This document shows, piece after piece, positions 1 through 7,987 of a stretch of 27,809 nucleotides of DNA (positions are counted from its first letter, which is position 1; every line of letters starts with the position of its first letter). Under the pieces are notes generated by a model that was not told where the DNA came from, did not search any database, and saw only the letters and a program-made list of their open reading frames with translations. This stretch comes from JALZAH01 sp051000755 (lineage in GTDB: Bacteria > Actinomycetota > Acidimicrobiia > Acidimicrobiales > Palsa-688), in NCBI GenBank assembly GCA_051000755.1, contig JBPCNZ010000064.1:1-27809 (forward strand). The letters are read 5' to 3'. Both the position numbers and the translations under genes were made by a program.

Positions 1-746
1 GCCCAACCGTTGGCTTCGCGCCAGGCCCGCCACCGGGCCCCGGCGGCGTCGGCCCGCACGTCTGTGGGCTCGGGTGTGGCGGCCGGCGGCTCCGGGACTG
101 CCGCTTCCGGGACGGGCGCCGCCGGCACCGGTTCCGGGCTCGCTTCGGCGGCCGGCGCCGCCCCCGCGATCGTCGCCTGACGCCACACCTTGACGAAGCG
201 TTGGCCGGCGGTGATGAGGGTGAGGGCCAGCATCACCCACAGCAGCGGGACGAGGAGAAACCCGAGGAGCAGGCCCACGCAGAGGACGATGACCCGCTCC
301 GCCCGCTCCATCAGCCCGCCTTTGGCGTCGAAGCCGAGGGACTCGGCCTTGGCCCGCTCGTAGGAGATCAGCAGGGACGCGGCCAGGACCGCCATCGGGA
401 GCAGGAAGATGTGACCGTGGCGGGTGCTCTGCAGGTACCAGGCGACACCGCTGAGGACCAGGCCGTCGGTGACCCGGTCGGCGACCGAATCGAAGAAGGC
501 GCCCCGGACCGATGAACGCCCCGATGCCTTGGCCAGGGCCCCGTCGAGGAGGTCGGGGACCGCCGAGGCGATGAGGAAGACCAGACCGATCCACAGGTGA
601 CCACTGGCGATGATGATCGCGGTGGGAACCGCGAGGACCAACCCGAGGGCGGTGAGGTGGTCAGGGGAGAGTCCGGTCCGTCGCAGAGCCGTGCCGACAG
701 GCTTCGTCGCTCGGTCAACGCCCGTACGGAAACGTCCGTCGAACAA
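1..746 (-). CDS. pgsA: CDP-alcohol phosphatidyltransferase, PgsA / phosphatidylinositol-phosphate synthase-like (3' end outside window)
   Basis: Integral membrane enzyme that would join a CDP-diacylglycerol to an alcohol (inositol phosphate in the actinobacterial homologue at this locus). I read it from a TTG at 746, which has AGGAG about 5 nt upstream; no ATG is available. The CDP-alcohol motif is near residues 62-86: DLLDG, then ALAK, then G-x3-D-x3-D (GAFFDSVAD). The usual AR of the motif is AK here. Several hydrophobic segments follow. The C-terminus, after about residue 200, is an Ala/Pro/Glu-rich tail still open at base 1. It lies downstream of thrS and the HIT gene, the order thrS–Rv2613c–pgsA1 known in Mycobacterium, which supports the inositol-lipid role. 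Family certain; substrate inferred from synteny. Confidence 0.85.
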   Translation of the reverse strand, partial: MFDGRFRTGVDRATKPVGTALRRTGLSPDHLTALGLVLAVPTAIIIASGHLWIGLVFLIASAVPDLLDGALAKASGRSSVRGAFFDSVADRVTDGLVLSGVAWYLQSTRHGHIFLLPMAVLAASLLISYERAKAESLGFDAKGGLMERAERVIVLCVGLLLGFLLVPLLWVMLALTLITAGQRFVKVWRQATIAGAAPAAEASPEPVPAAPVPEAAVPEPPAATPEPTDVRADAAGARWRAWREANGW

Positions 747-774
747 GAGTGCTCCTAGTAAGGAAGGTTCGTCC

Positions 775-780
775 AATCTA
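775..780 (-). promoter_or_regulatory. -10 box TAGATT for pgsA-like gene
   Basis: TAGATT on the minus strand lies 28 nt upstream of the TTG start. A transcript starting about 7 nt downstream would have a roughly 20-nt leader containing the AGGAG ribosome site. The 88-bp gap after the HIT gene, which also holds the palindrome GCCGGCGCCGGC (815-826), is compatible with an internal promoter in the operon. Confidence 0.45.
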
Positions 781-834
781 CCACCGGGCTCTGCCGATCG
801 GCGTTCCCGCCCCCGCCGGCGCCGGCCGGTGGGC

Positions 835-1356
835 TCAGGGGGGCCAGGCGCCCCGCACCTTCCCGTCGGTCACCGACAGGGCCTCGGGCAACACCCGGGC
901 CTCGGCCACCGAGGTCATGAAGTTGGTGTCACCGACCCATCGGGGCAGCACGTGGAGGTGGAGGTGACCGGGCACACCGGCGCCGGCCGCGTGACCGAGG
1001 TTGGCGCCCACGTTGAGCCCGTCGGAGCCGTAGGCGGACTTGAGGGCAACGGTGGCGTCGATCACGGCTTGCCACAGGGCGGCCGACTCCCCCGGGTTCA
1101 GGTCCTCGAGGTCGGCGACATGGCGGGTGGGCATGATCATCACATGCCCGCTGGCATAGGGATAGGCGTTGAGGAGGGCCACCACCGCGCCCCCGCGGTG
1201 GCGCCACACCACGTGCGTCTCGGTGTCCGGGGCGCCCGAACCCAGGATCCGGCAGAACACGCAATCGGGCTGCGACCCGTCGTCGGGCCCCGGGTCGGTC
1301 GTGGTCGTGATGTAGTCGTGGCGCCAACCGGCCCACAGCCGCTCGAGCGAGCTCAC
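835..1356 (-). CDS. HIT-family Ap4A phosphorylase-like protein
   Basis: A 173-aa histidine-triad nucleotide hydrolase/transferase. The HIT signature is GHLHLHVLPRW near residue 131, with the H-x-H-x-H pattern. An N-terminal C-x2-C (CVFC) is typical of HIT proteins. The order between thrS and a CDP-alcohol phosphatidyltransferase matches Rv2613c of M. tuberculosis, characterised as an Ap4A phosphorylase; that activity is inferred from family and position. The GTG start overlaps the thrS stop by 4 nt (GTGA), so translation is probably coupled to thrS. Coupling is sensible, since aminoacyl-tRNA synthetases make Ap4A as a side product. Confidence 0.9.
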   Translation of the reverse strand: MSSLERLWAGWRHDYITTTTDPGPDDGSQPDCVFCRILGSGAPDTETHVVWRHRGGAVVALLNAYPYASGHVMIMPTRHVADLEDLNPGESAALWQAVIDATVALKSAYGSDGLNVGANLGHAAGAGVPGHLHLHVLPRWVGDTNFMTSVAEARVLPEALSVTDGKVRGAWPP

Positions 1357-3362
1357 TCGACCGGTTTTGGAGGCATGTGGGCCACGACCTCGTCGGCCAG
1401 CAGATTGGCGAACGCCTCCGTGGCCACACCCCGCTCGGGCCGGTCCTCGCCCCGACGGTTGACTCCCACCGTCCCTGCCTCGACGTCGTCGTCACCCACG
1501 ACCAACACGTACGGCAGCTTCTCGATCTTGCCCCGGCGCACCCGACCCCCGAGGGGCTCGTCGGCGGCCACCACATCCACCCGGAAGCCCTGGCTCCGCA
1601 GCCTGGTCGCCACCTGCTCGGCGTAGCCCTGATGGCCGTCGCGCACGGGCAGGATACGGACCTGCACCGGCGCCAGCCACGTCGGGAACGCACCTGCGTA
1701 GTGCTCCACCAGGATGGCGAAGAACCGCTCGATGGACCCGAACAGGGCCCGGTGGATCATGTACGGGCGGTGGCGGTTGTTGTCCGCCCCCACGTAGGAC
1801 ATGTCGAATCGCTGTGGCATCTGGAGGTCGACCTGGAGGGTCGAGACCTGCCAGCGCCGGCCGATGGCGTCGCGCACGTGGACGTCGATCTTCGGGGCGT
1901 AGAAGGCCCCCTCACCCTCGGCCACCACATAGGGGAGGCCGACCACCTCCAGCGCATCGCGCAGGGCGCCGGTGGCCCGGTTCCACTCCTCCTCGGTGCC
2001 CACGTACTTCTCCTTCGGGCGGGTGGCCAGCTCGGCCTCGAAGTCGGTGAGGCCGAAGGTCCGCAGGATGCGGATCACGAAGCGCAGCAGGCTGACCAGC
2101 TCCCCTTCGAGCTGGTCGGATGCGCAGAAGATGTGGGAGTCGTCCTGGGTGATCCCCCGGACCCGCAGGAGGCCGTTGAGGACCCCGGAGCGCTCGAAGC
2201 GGTACACGGTGCCGAACTCGAACAGCCGGATGGGCAGCTCCCGGTAGGAGTGCTGGCGGTCGTTGAAGATCAGGATGTGCATCGGGCAGTTCATGGGCTT
2301 GGGGTAGTACGTCGCCCCCTCCATCTCCATCGGGGGGTACATGCCGTCCGCGTACCACTGGAGATGGCCCGAGATCTCGAACAGCGTGGACTTGGCCAGG
2401 TGGGGGGTGTAGACGAACTGGTAGCCGGCCGCCTCGTGTTCGCGCCGGGCGTGGTCCTCCATCAGCTTGCGCACCAGGCCGCCCTTGGGGTGGAACACGG
2501 GCAGACCGCCGCCGATCTCGGGGGGGAAGTGGAACAGGTCCAGCTCCGCGCCGAGCCGGCGGTGGTCGCGCTTCTCGGCCTCGACCAGGCGGTGGAGATG
2601 ATCCGCGAGCGCCTTGTTCGACTCCCATGCGGTGCCGTAGATGCGTTGCAGCTGGGGGCGATGCTCGTCGCCCCTCCAGTAGGCGGCGGCCACCTTCTGG
2701 AGGGCGAAGTGGCCCAGCCGGGAGGTGGACGGCACATGGGGCCCGCGGCACATGTCGACGAACCCGCCCCGCCCCTCCGAATCCACGTTGCGATAGGCGC
2801 TGACCATGCCATCGCCCACCCCTTGGGCGAGCTCCTCGTCGCCGGCACGGGCGGGGTCGATGCCGTCGATGATCTCGATCTTGTAGGGCTGGTCGGCGAA
2901 GAGACGCCGGCCTTCGTCGATGGTGTGCTCCTCACGGGCGAAGGACTGGTCGGCGGCCACGATGGCGCTCATCCGCGTCGCGATCCGATCCAGGTCGTCA
3001 TCGGAGAAGTGGGCCCCACCCGGCAGCTCGAAGTCGTAGTAGAACCCGTCGGTGATCGCCGGCCCGATGGCGTATTTGGCTCCGGGCCACAGGTCGGTGA
3101 CGGCCTGAGCCAGGACATGAGCCGTGGAATGACGCAGGATGTGGCGGCCGGCGTCGGTGTCAGCGGTGACCACCGCGACGGTGGAGCCGTCAGTCAGGGG
3201 CGCCCCCAGATCGGCCTCGGTGCCGTCGACGGTGACGGCGACGGCCGCCTTCGCCAGGCGTGAACCTATGGACCGGGCCAGGTCGGTGCCCGTCGATCCG
3301 CTGGGCAACGCTCGTGGCGAACCATCGGGCAAGCTGACGGTGATCGTGTCGGTGGCGCTCAC
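1353..3362 (-). CDS. thrS: threonyl-tRNA synthetase
   Basis: Class II aminoacyl-tRNA synthetase charging tRNA-Thr, 669 aa, normal family length. Domains in order: N-terminal TGS domain (about 1-70); editing domain with HSTAH (78-82) and a later CRGPH (Cys/His); catalytic core with the zinc cysteine in MNCPMH, motif 2 around YRFERSG, and HRALFGSIERF as motif 3; and a C-terminal anticodon-binding domain (last ~100 aa, LPVRDGHQGYAEQ...). The start is GTG at 3362: TAACCT lies 7 nt upstream and there is no Shine-Dalgarno, so the mRNA is probably leaderless. No T-box leader fits in the 50-bp upstream gap. It heads the thrS–HIT–pgsA operon. Confidence 0.98.
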   Translation of the reverse strand: MSATDTITVSLPDGSPRALPSGSTGTDLARSIGSRLAKAAVAVTVDGTEADLGAPLTDGSTVAVVTADTDAGRHILRHSTAHVLAQAVTDLWPGAKYAIGPAITDGFYYDFELPGGAHFSDDDLDRIATRMSAIVAADQSFAREEHTIDEGRRLFADQPYKIEIIDGIDPARAGDEELAQGVGDGMVSAYRNVDSEGRGGFVDMCRGPHVPSTSRLGHFALQKVAAAYWRGDEHRPQLQRIYGTAWESNKALADHLHRLVEAEKRDHRRLGAELDLFHFPPEIGGGLPVFHPKGGLVRKLMEDHARREHEAAGYQFVYTPHLAKSTLFEISGHLQWYADGMYPPMEMEGATYYPKPMNCPMHILIFNDRQHSYRELPIRLFEFGTVYRFERSGVLNGLLRVRGITQDDSHIFCASDQLEGELVSLLRFVIRILRTFGLTDFEAELATRPKEKYVGTEEEWNRATGALRDALEVVGLPYVVAEGEGAFYAPKIDVHVRDAIGRRWQVSTLQVDLQMPQRFDMSYVGADNNRHRPYMIHRALFGSIERFFAILVEHYAGAFPTWLAPVQVRILPVRDGHQGYAEQVATRLRSQGFRVDVVAADEPLGGRVRRGKIEKLPYVLVVGDDDVEAGTVGVNRRGEDRPERGVATEAFANLLADEVVAHMPPKPVE

Positions 3363-3369
3363 GGCGGCG

Positions 3370-3375
3370 AGGTTA
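3370..3375 (-). promoter_or_regulatory. -10 box TAACCT, leaderless thrS start
   Basis: TAACCT on the minus strand, then 7 nt, then the GTG of thrS. At this spacing transcription would begin at or within a base or two of the start codon. Confidence 0.5.
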
Positions 3376-3413
3376 CGGGAGACACCGCCCTAGCTCGCAG
3401 GTTTTGATCGGGC

Positions 3414-4541
3414 TCAGAGCACACCGAGCAGGGCCATGGCCCGGCTGACCCCCAGACCCGCCGCAGCCGCCCGGTCGATGGCGACCAGGGCCTCGGGGGT
3501 GTCCAGATCGCGGTCCAGGGCCCGGCGGGCGTCCTCCAGGCCACCGTCGCCCTCACCGGCCGCCCGCCATCGGGCCAGCCGCGCCGCGGCGTCGACCATG
3601 AGCCCGTTGTGCCACTCCCAGCTGTCCCAGTAGTGGTTGGCGATGATGGCCAGGCGGATGGCCGGCGCCTCCCACTCCTTCAACAGGTCGTGGACGAACA
3701 CCAGGTTGCCGAGCGACTTCGACATCTTGGTGCCGCCCAGCCGCACCATCCCCACATGCATCCAGTGGCGAACGAACGGCTCCCCCGTCGCCGACGCCGA
3801 CTGGGCCGCCTCGCACTCGTGATGGGGGAAGATCAGATCCGACCCGCCGCCGTGCAGGTCGATGGTCTCCCCCAGCTCGCGCATGGCCAGCGCCGAGCAC
3901 TCGATGTGCCAGCCCGGACGGCCCGGGCCCCACAGGGTCTCCCAGGACGGCTCATCGGCAGCCGATGGCTGCCACAGCACGAAGTCGAGCGGGTCGCGCT
4001 TCGCCGGATCGTCGGGCTTGCCTCCCCGTTCCTCGGCCAGCTCGAGCATCCGGGCCCGGTCGTAGTGGCTCACCTGGCCGAAGTCGGGGTACGACGACAC
4101 GTCGAAATAGACGCCGCCGCCCCCCTCGTAGGCGTGGCCGGTGTCGAGGAGGATGCCGATGAAGCCGAGGATGTCGGGGATGGCCGACGTGGCCCGGGGC
4201 TCGGAGAAGCTGGGGATCAGTCCCAGCGCGGCCATGTCCCCGTCGAAGCGGCTCATCTCCTCGGCGGCCAGATCCAGATAGTGGACGCCGAGCTCTCTGG
4301 CCTTGCGCAGCATGTCGTCGTCGACGTCGGTGACGTTGCGCACGCAGCGGGTCTCGTGGCCCCGGTCCCGCAAGCGGCGCTGCAACACGTCGTAGGTCAC
4401 GTAGGTGGCGGCGTGGCCCAGGTGGGCGGCGTCGTAGGGGGTGATCCCGCAGGTGTACATGCTGACCACGGGACCGGGCTCGAAGGCAACCACGGCGCCA
4501 CGGGCCGTGTCGTAGAGGTGCAGGGACGGCTCGTCGGTCAT
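3414..4541 (-). CDS. mshC: L-cysteine:1D-myo-inositol 2-amino-2-deoxy-alpha-D-glucopyranoside ligase (mycothiol ligase)
   Basis: Cysteinyl-tRNA-synthetase-like enzyme that joins cysteine to GlcN-inositol in mycothiol synthesis, 375 aa. The signature separating MshC from CysS is visible: CGITPYDAAHLGHA instead of the CysS CGPTVYD form. Other motifs are NVTDVDD, GWHIECSALA, GGGSDLIFPHHE and the class I KMSKS loop. Zinc ligands Cys (TCGIT), Cys (IECSA) and His (PHHE) are present. The CysS tRNA-binding C-terminal region is absent, as expected. I chose ATG 4541 (MTDEPSLHLYD), 13 nt after the npdG stop; an upstream ATG at 4595 would overlap npdG and add 18 low-complexity residues. Co-transcribed with npdG, pairing two actinobacterial redox cofactors. 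Confidence 0.93.
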   Translation of the reverse strand: MTDEPSLHLYDTARGAVVAFEPGPVVSMYTCGITPYDAAHLGHAATYVTYDVLQRRLRDRGHETRCVRNVTDVDDDMLRKARELGVHYLDLAAEEMSRFDGDMAALGLIPSFSEPRATSAIPDILGFIGILLDTGHAYEGGGGVYFDVSSYPDFGQVSHYDRARMLELAEERGGKPDDPAKRDPLDFVLWQPSAADEPSWETLWGPGRPGWHIECSALAMRELGETIDLHGGGSDLIFPHHECEAAQSASATGEPFVRHWMHVGMVRLGGTKMSKSLGNLVFVHDLLKEWEAPAIRLAIIANHYWDSWEWHNGLMVDAAARLARWRAAGEGDGGLEDARRALDRDLDTPEALVAIDRAAAAGLGVSRAMALLGVL

Positions 4542-4554
4542 GGCCTCGGCCCGC

Positions 4555-5217
4555 TCAGGAGGGACCGTCGAGGCCGTTGATGCGGAGGGAGGCATGGGTC
4601 TTGTAGCGGCGGTTGACCTCGAGGATGGCCGGGGTCAGGGCCTCGATGGCCAGGGCGCTGCCCAGACCTCCCGAGTCGACCCCCCGCAGCCCGGGGAGGC
4701 GGTCGATCAGGGCGATCAGCTCGTCGGTCGTGGACCGTTCGGCCGAGCAGACCATGACATCGGCGTCGAGGGGGTGGTCGAGATCCGCCCACGGTCCAGC
4801 GGGAAGGTGGTGGAAGGCCCCTGCCACCCGGGCGTCGGGCAGGGCGTCGGCCACGGCCACCGTCACCGAACCCGTCGGGGGCAGCAGCGGTACCATGTGC
4901 TTGCCCCATCGGGTGAGGGCGTTGGCCATCGACACCACCAACTTGCCCCCCAGGGCCTGGCGCAGGCCGTCGACGGTCGAGAGCACCCCCTCCCAAGGGG
5001 TGGCCACCACGACCACGTCAGCCCCGGCGGCGGCCTGGTTGGTGCCCGCGACCAGCGGAAGGGATCGTTCAGACCAACGCTCGGTGAGGGTGCCCACCGT
5101 CTCGGCCGCCCGCTCCTCGGAGCGGGATCCGACGGTCACCTCGATCCCGATGCCGGCAAACTGGACGGCGACGGCCTGACCGGCCGGTCCCGTCGCTCCG
5201 ATGACACCGATGCGCAC
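4555..5217 (-). CDS. npdG: NADPH-dependent F420 reductase (F420:NADP oxidoreductase)
   Basis: A 220-aa single-domain Rossmann protein that moves hydride between NADP(H) and coenzyme F420. The N-terminal dinucleotide motif is GATGPAG (residues 7-13), followed by the 2'-phosphate-binding SRSEER (~32). Family blocks VVSMANAL, GAFHHLPAG, DADVMVCS and the C-terminal EVNRRYKTHASLRI are all present. The start is GTG at 5217, giving MRIGVIGATG. GGAG abuts the GTG too closely to be a normal ribosome site, while CAGTCT lies 6 nt upstream. It is the first gene of npdG–mshC and is divergent from the thioredoxin-fold gene. Confidence 0.92.
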   Translation of the reverse strand: MRIGVIGATGPAGQAVAVQFAGIGIEVTVGSRSEERAAETVGTLTERWSERSLPLVAGTNQAAAGADVVVVATPWEGVLSTVDGLRQALGGKLVVSMANALTRWGKHMVPLLPPTGSVTVAVADALPDARVAGAFHHLPAGPWADLDHPLDADVMVCSAERSTTDELIALIDRLPGLRGVDSGGLGSALAIEALTPAILEVNRRYKTHASLRINGLDGPS

Positions 5218-5223
5218 CTCCGC

Positions 5224-5229
5224 AGACTG
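5224..5229 (-). promoter_or_regulatory. -10-like box CAGTCT, leaderless npdG start
   Basis: CAGTCT then 6 nt then GTG. It matches the A at position 2 and T at position 6 of TANNNT but has C at position 1, so it is a weaker case than the others in this window. Confidence 0.3.
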
Positions 5230-5276
5230 GCACGCCGCGCCGCTTACCGTCGAGACGGGCCTGGATCGGGTGGCGG

Positions 5277-5282
5277 TAGGTT
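5277..5282 (+). promoter_or_regulatory. -10 box TAGGTT, leaderless start of the thioredoxin-fold gene
   Basis: TAGGTT, 6 nt, then the GTG at 5289, with no Shine-Dalgarno. It lies in the 71-bp divergent gap with npdG. Confidence 0.5.
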
Positions 5283-5288
5283 GAAGCT

Positions 5289-5789
5289 GTGCCTGCCGCC
5301 TTCCGTCCTGCCCGCCTGTTCGCCAGGCGCCGGCCCGCAGCCCGGCCCCCCCGGGCGTCGAGGGTGGGCAGCGTCGCGCCGGAGCTGTCCGGGGTGACGC
5401 CCGCCGGCGACCCGGTCCGGATCGAGACCGGATCCGGGGCGCGCCTGGTGGCGGCGTTCCTGACGTCCAGCTGCACGACGTGCGGCACCTTCTGGACGGC
5501 CCTGGGGACCGACGGGGGGGCGGCGGGGGCGCCAGGGGTGGAGGGGGCCACCGAGGAGGCCGCCAGCCCCGCCATGGTGGTCGTCACCCCCGACCCGACG
5601 ACCGAGGACCGCCGGGCCGTGGCCCGCCTGGCTCCCGCGTCGACACCGGTGGTCATGTCGACCGAGGGGTGGATCCGCTGGGGCGTGTCGGGGTCGCCGT
5701 TCTTCGTGGTGGTAGCCGACGGGATGATCGTGGCGGAGGGCGTGGCCTCCGACTGGGACGAGTTGCTCGCCCTCATCCCCGCAGCCTGA
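5289..5789 (+). CDS. thioredoxin-fold (TlpA/redoxin-like) protein
   Basis: A 166-aa protein. After an Arg/Pro/Ala-rich stretch (residues 1-25) comes a redoxin-like opening (VGSVAPELSGVTPAGDPV). The candidate redox motif is CTTC (near residue 61) after LVAAFLTSSC, and a cis-Pro-like segment SGSPFFVVV lies near residue 140. This arrangement fits a thiol–disulfide protein of the TlpA/AhpC fold. No clear membrane anchor or lipobox is seen, so the location is uncertain; the basic N-terminus is not a convincing signal peptide. The partner is unknown. Being next to mycothiol and F420 genes is suggestive only. Confidence 0.7.
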   Translation: MPAAFRPARLFARRRPAARPPRASRVGSVAPELSGVTPAGDPVRIETGSGARLVAAFLTSSCTTCGTFWTALGTDGGAAGAPGVEGATEEAASPAMVVVTPDPTTEDRRAVARLAPASTPVVMSTEGWIRWGVSGSPFFVVVADGMIVAEGVASDWDELLALIPAA

Positions 5790-5820
5790 ACGGCCCTGAT
5801 TCCGACCGGAGGTGGCCCCC

Positions 5821-6429
5821 TCAGGCGCTGCTGCGCTGGGCCGAGCCGTCGTCGTCGGTGGCCAGGCCGGCCAGCGCTTCGAGGATCGCCGTCGTCACGT
5901 CCTCCACGTCCTGGTTCCCGTCGATCGAGTGCACCAGGCCCCGGTCGGTGTAGTACCGGACCAGCGGCTGGGTCTGCTCATCGAAGACCGCCAGGCGGTG
6001 CTCGATGGTGGCCCGGGTGTCGTCGAGGCGCCCCTCCTCCTCGGCCCGGGCCAGCATCCGGCGAGCCAGCTCGTCGCGATCCACCCGCAGGTGAACGACC
6101 GCCTGCAGCTCGATGTTGCCGACCTCCCGGGCCATCTCGTAGGCCCTCTTGGCCTGGGCCAGGTTCCGGGGAAAGCCGTCGAGGACATAGCCCCCCTGGT
6201 GGGAGGCGGCGCTCAGGCGCTGCCCGATGATCTCCAGGATGACATCGTCGGGCACCAGGTCGCCGCTGTTCATGGCGGCCTCGACCGCCTGGCCGACATC
6301 CGTTCCAGCCTCGACCTCGGCCCTCAGGAGGTCGCCGCTGGCCACGTGCTCCACCCCGTAGTGATCGGCCAGGCGCTGGGCCTGGGTTCCCTTTCCGGCG
6401 CCGGGTCCCGCCAGCATCAGCAGTCTCAT
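5821..6429 (-). CDS. adk: adenylate kinase
   Basis: A 202-aa cytosolic nucleotide kinase (ATP + AMP = 2 ADP). The N-terminal P-loop is AGPGAGKGT (residues 7-15), fitting [AG]-x4-G-K-[ST] but with Ala where most Adk proteins have Gly. AMP-site blocks ASGDLLR, GDLVPDDV and GYVLDGFPRN follow. The lid is short (around GRLDDTRATIEHR), as in actinobacterial enzymes without a zinc lid. ATG 6429 has AGGAG 7 nt upstream. It is monocistronic and far from any ribosomal-protein or secY genes, the usual place of adk, so it may be a second copy. Confidence 0.93.
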   Translation of the reverse strand: MRLLMLAGPGAGKGTQAQRLADHYGVEHVASGDLLRAEVEAGTDVGQAVEAAMNSGDLVPDDVILEIIGQRLSAASHQGGYVLDGFPRNLAQAKRAYEMAREVGNIELQAVVHLRVDRDELARRMLARAEEEGRLDDTRATIEHRLAVFDEQTQPLVRYYTDRGLVHSIDGNQDVEDVTTAILEALAGLATDDDGSAQRSSA

Positions 6430-6469
6430 GGCCGCTCTCCTGGTCCCCCGACGCTCGACACGGCCTCCA

Positions 6470-6475
6470 ACGATA
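6470..6475 (-). promoter_or_regulatory. -10 box TATCGT for adk
   Basis: TATCGT lies 40 nt upstream of the ATG. A start about 7 nt downstream gives a leader of about 34 nt carrying the AGGAG site, so adk has a normal leadered mRNA. Confidence 0.45.
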
Positions 6476-6524
6476 CAGGCTGGGGCCCTGCCGCGAGATG
6501 CCCGCGCTCCGCCCCCGGCCGGTT

Positions 6525-7970
6525 CTACGGATGGTCGGGCGGGGACTCGGCATGAGCCCGGTACGTCTCGTAGCGCTCCGCCGTTGCCGCCTGCCAGGTG
6601 GGGTCGGGGTCGAACGTCGGCCCCCGACGGCTCCACCGTCCGGCGTCGGTCATCTCCGTCTCCAAGCCGGCGGCCATGCGGGCCAGGAACGCCGCGCCCA
6701 GCGCCCCGCCCTCGGGGACGGCGACGGTCTCCACGGCCAGCCCGGTCACGTCGGCCGTGGCCTGCATCCACGCCGCCACCCGGCTGCCTCCACCGGTGGC
6801 CACCAGGCGATGGGGGCCAACCCCGGACCGTTCGAGGATGTGGCGAACGGCGAACGCCGACGCCTCGTACGCCGCCCGGCGCAGCTCCGCTGGGCCCTGG
6901 GTCAGGTCCAAGCCCCGCATCTCGGCCCGGCGCCCCGGGTCGTGCAGCGGTACCCGCTCTCCCCGCAGGTAGGGGGCGAGGACCGGGACCGAGCCCGGTG
7001 CCGCAGTCGAGGCATCGGCGGGGCGCAGCACCCGGTCGATCCAGTCCAGCCACAGGCCGCCGGCGTTGCTGGCCCCGCCGACCATCCACGCCCCGCCCCG
7101 CCAATGGGGCAGGACCCAGCAACCCGGGGGGGCGGCGCCGGGATCCACCGCAGTCTCCGGGGCCACCGTCCACACCACGAGGGTGGCGCCACAGACGACC
7201 AGAACGTCCCCGATCCGATCGGCGCCGGCGACGAGTTGCTCACAGAGGGCATCGACCCCACCGGCCCCGATGACCGTCCCCGGCCCCGGACCACGCACCC
7301 CGCCGCCGACCCCGCCGCCCACCTCACCGATCACCTCACCGAACAGCTTCACCGCCGGCAACTGGGTCGTGTCGACACCGCACGACGCGCACAGCTCCTT
7401 GTCCCACCCGCCGGCGCCGAGCAGCGGCCCGGTGGCGAACGCGGTCCCCAGATCGATGGCGGCGGTGGCGCCGAGGGCCCGGTTGGCCACGGCCTGGGCC
7501 GGCCAGTACCCCGCCGCATCCGGCCGGTGGGAAGCAACCCAGCGCAGCAGCCCGAGGGCCTCGGGCGAATGCGTCGGGTCCGCCCAAACGGGGGCGCCGA
7601 GGATGGCGCCAGCCCGGCCCCGCTCGTCGCCATAGAGCAATCCGGGGCCGACGGGGGCACCGTCGCCATCCACCGCCGTCATCGACGGGGCCATGGCCGA
7701 GACGGCCACGGCGGCCGGCGCCGTCTCCTGCAGGGTGGCCAGCGCCCGGCGGGGGCCCTCACGCCATGCCTGCTCGGCGTCGTGCTCGAGGCGTCCCGGG
7801 CTCGGAACCCGGACCGGGTGCGGTAACCGGCACGAAGCGACGAGCCGGCCCGTCTCGGTGACGGCGACGGCTTTCACCGAGGTGGTTCCGATGTCGATAC
7901 CGACCGTCACCGGGCCGCGACCCCCCGACCCCGCGTCCCCGCTTTCCGGATGTGACATCGGTGCCACCAC
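6525..7970 (-). CDS. FGGY-family carbohydrate kinase (xylulokinase-like)
   Basis: A 481-aa sugar kinase with the two-lobed ASKHA fold. N-terminal phosphate-1 motif GIDIGTTSVKAVAV is at about residues 24-37. The C-terminal lobe has GGASNAGGLWLDW, a block around PYLRGERVPL, and the adenosine-binding LVATGGGSRVAAWMQ followed by PEGGALGAAFLA. The sugar is not determined. The GTG at 7970 is favoured by CATACT 5 nt upstream; ATG 7958 (MSHPESGD) is an alternative and shortens the protein by 4 residues. It is divergent from the dehydrogenase–aldolase pair, with only 17 bp between the chosen starts, so the three genes are probably one catabolic module. Confidence 0.88.
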   Translation of the reverse strand: MVAPMSHPESGDAGSGGRGPVTVGIDIGTTSVKAVAVTETGRLVASCRLPHPVRVPSPGRLEHDAEQAWREGPRRALATLQETAPAAVAVSAMAPSMTAVDGDGAPVGPGLLYGDERGRAGAILGAPVWADPTHSPEALGLLRWVASHRPDAAGYWPAQAVANRALGATAAIDLGTAFATGPLLGAGGWDKELCASCGVDTTQLPAVKLFGEVIGEVGGGVGGGVRGPGPGTVIGAGGVDALCEQLVAGADRIGDVLVVCGATLVVWTVAPETAVDPGAAPPGCWVLPHWRGGAWMVGGASNAGGLWLDWIDRVLRPADASTAAPGSVPVLAPYLRGERVPLHDPGRRAEMRGLDLTQGPAELRRAAYEASAFAVRHILERSGVGPHRLVATGGGSRVAAWMQATADVTGLAVETVAVPEGGALGAAFLARMAAGLETEMTDAGRWSRRGPTFDPDPTWQAATAERYETYRAHAESPPDHP

Positions 7971-7974
7971 CCGC

Positions 7975-7981
7975 CAGTATG
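7975..7981. promoter_or_regulatory. overlapping divergent -10 boxes (CAGTAT / CATACT)
   Basis: On the plus strand CAGTAT (7975-7980) is 7 nt before the ATG at 7988. On the minus strand CATACT (7981-7976) is 5 nt before the GTG at 7970. The two boxes share five base pairs, so only one polymerase could bind at a time. Both keep the conserved A and T of TANNNT but have C in the first position. Confidence 0.35.
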
Positions 7982-7987
7982 GCCGCG

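Noticed and set aside
1377..3263. Very long open frame (628 codons) on the plus strand opposite thrS
   Set aside because: Antisense frames stay open in ~70% GC coding DNA; the product is a Val/Gly/His/Leu-rich string with no family motif, while the minus strand is a clear thrS.
3363..3413. T-box riboswitch before thrS
   Set aside because: The gap is about 50 bp, too short for a T-box, and no T-box consensus is visible.
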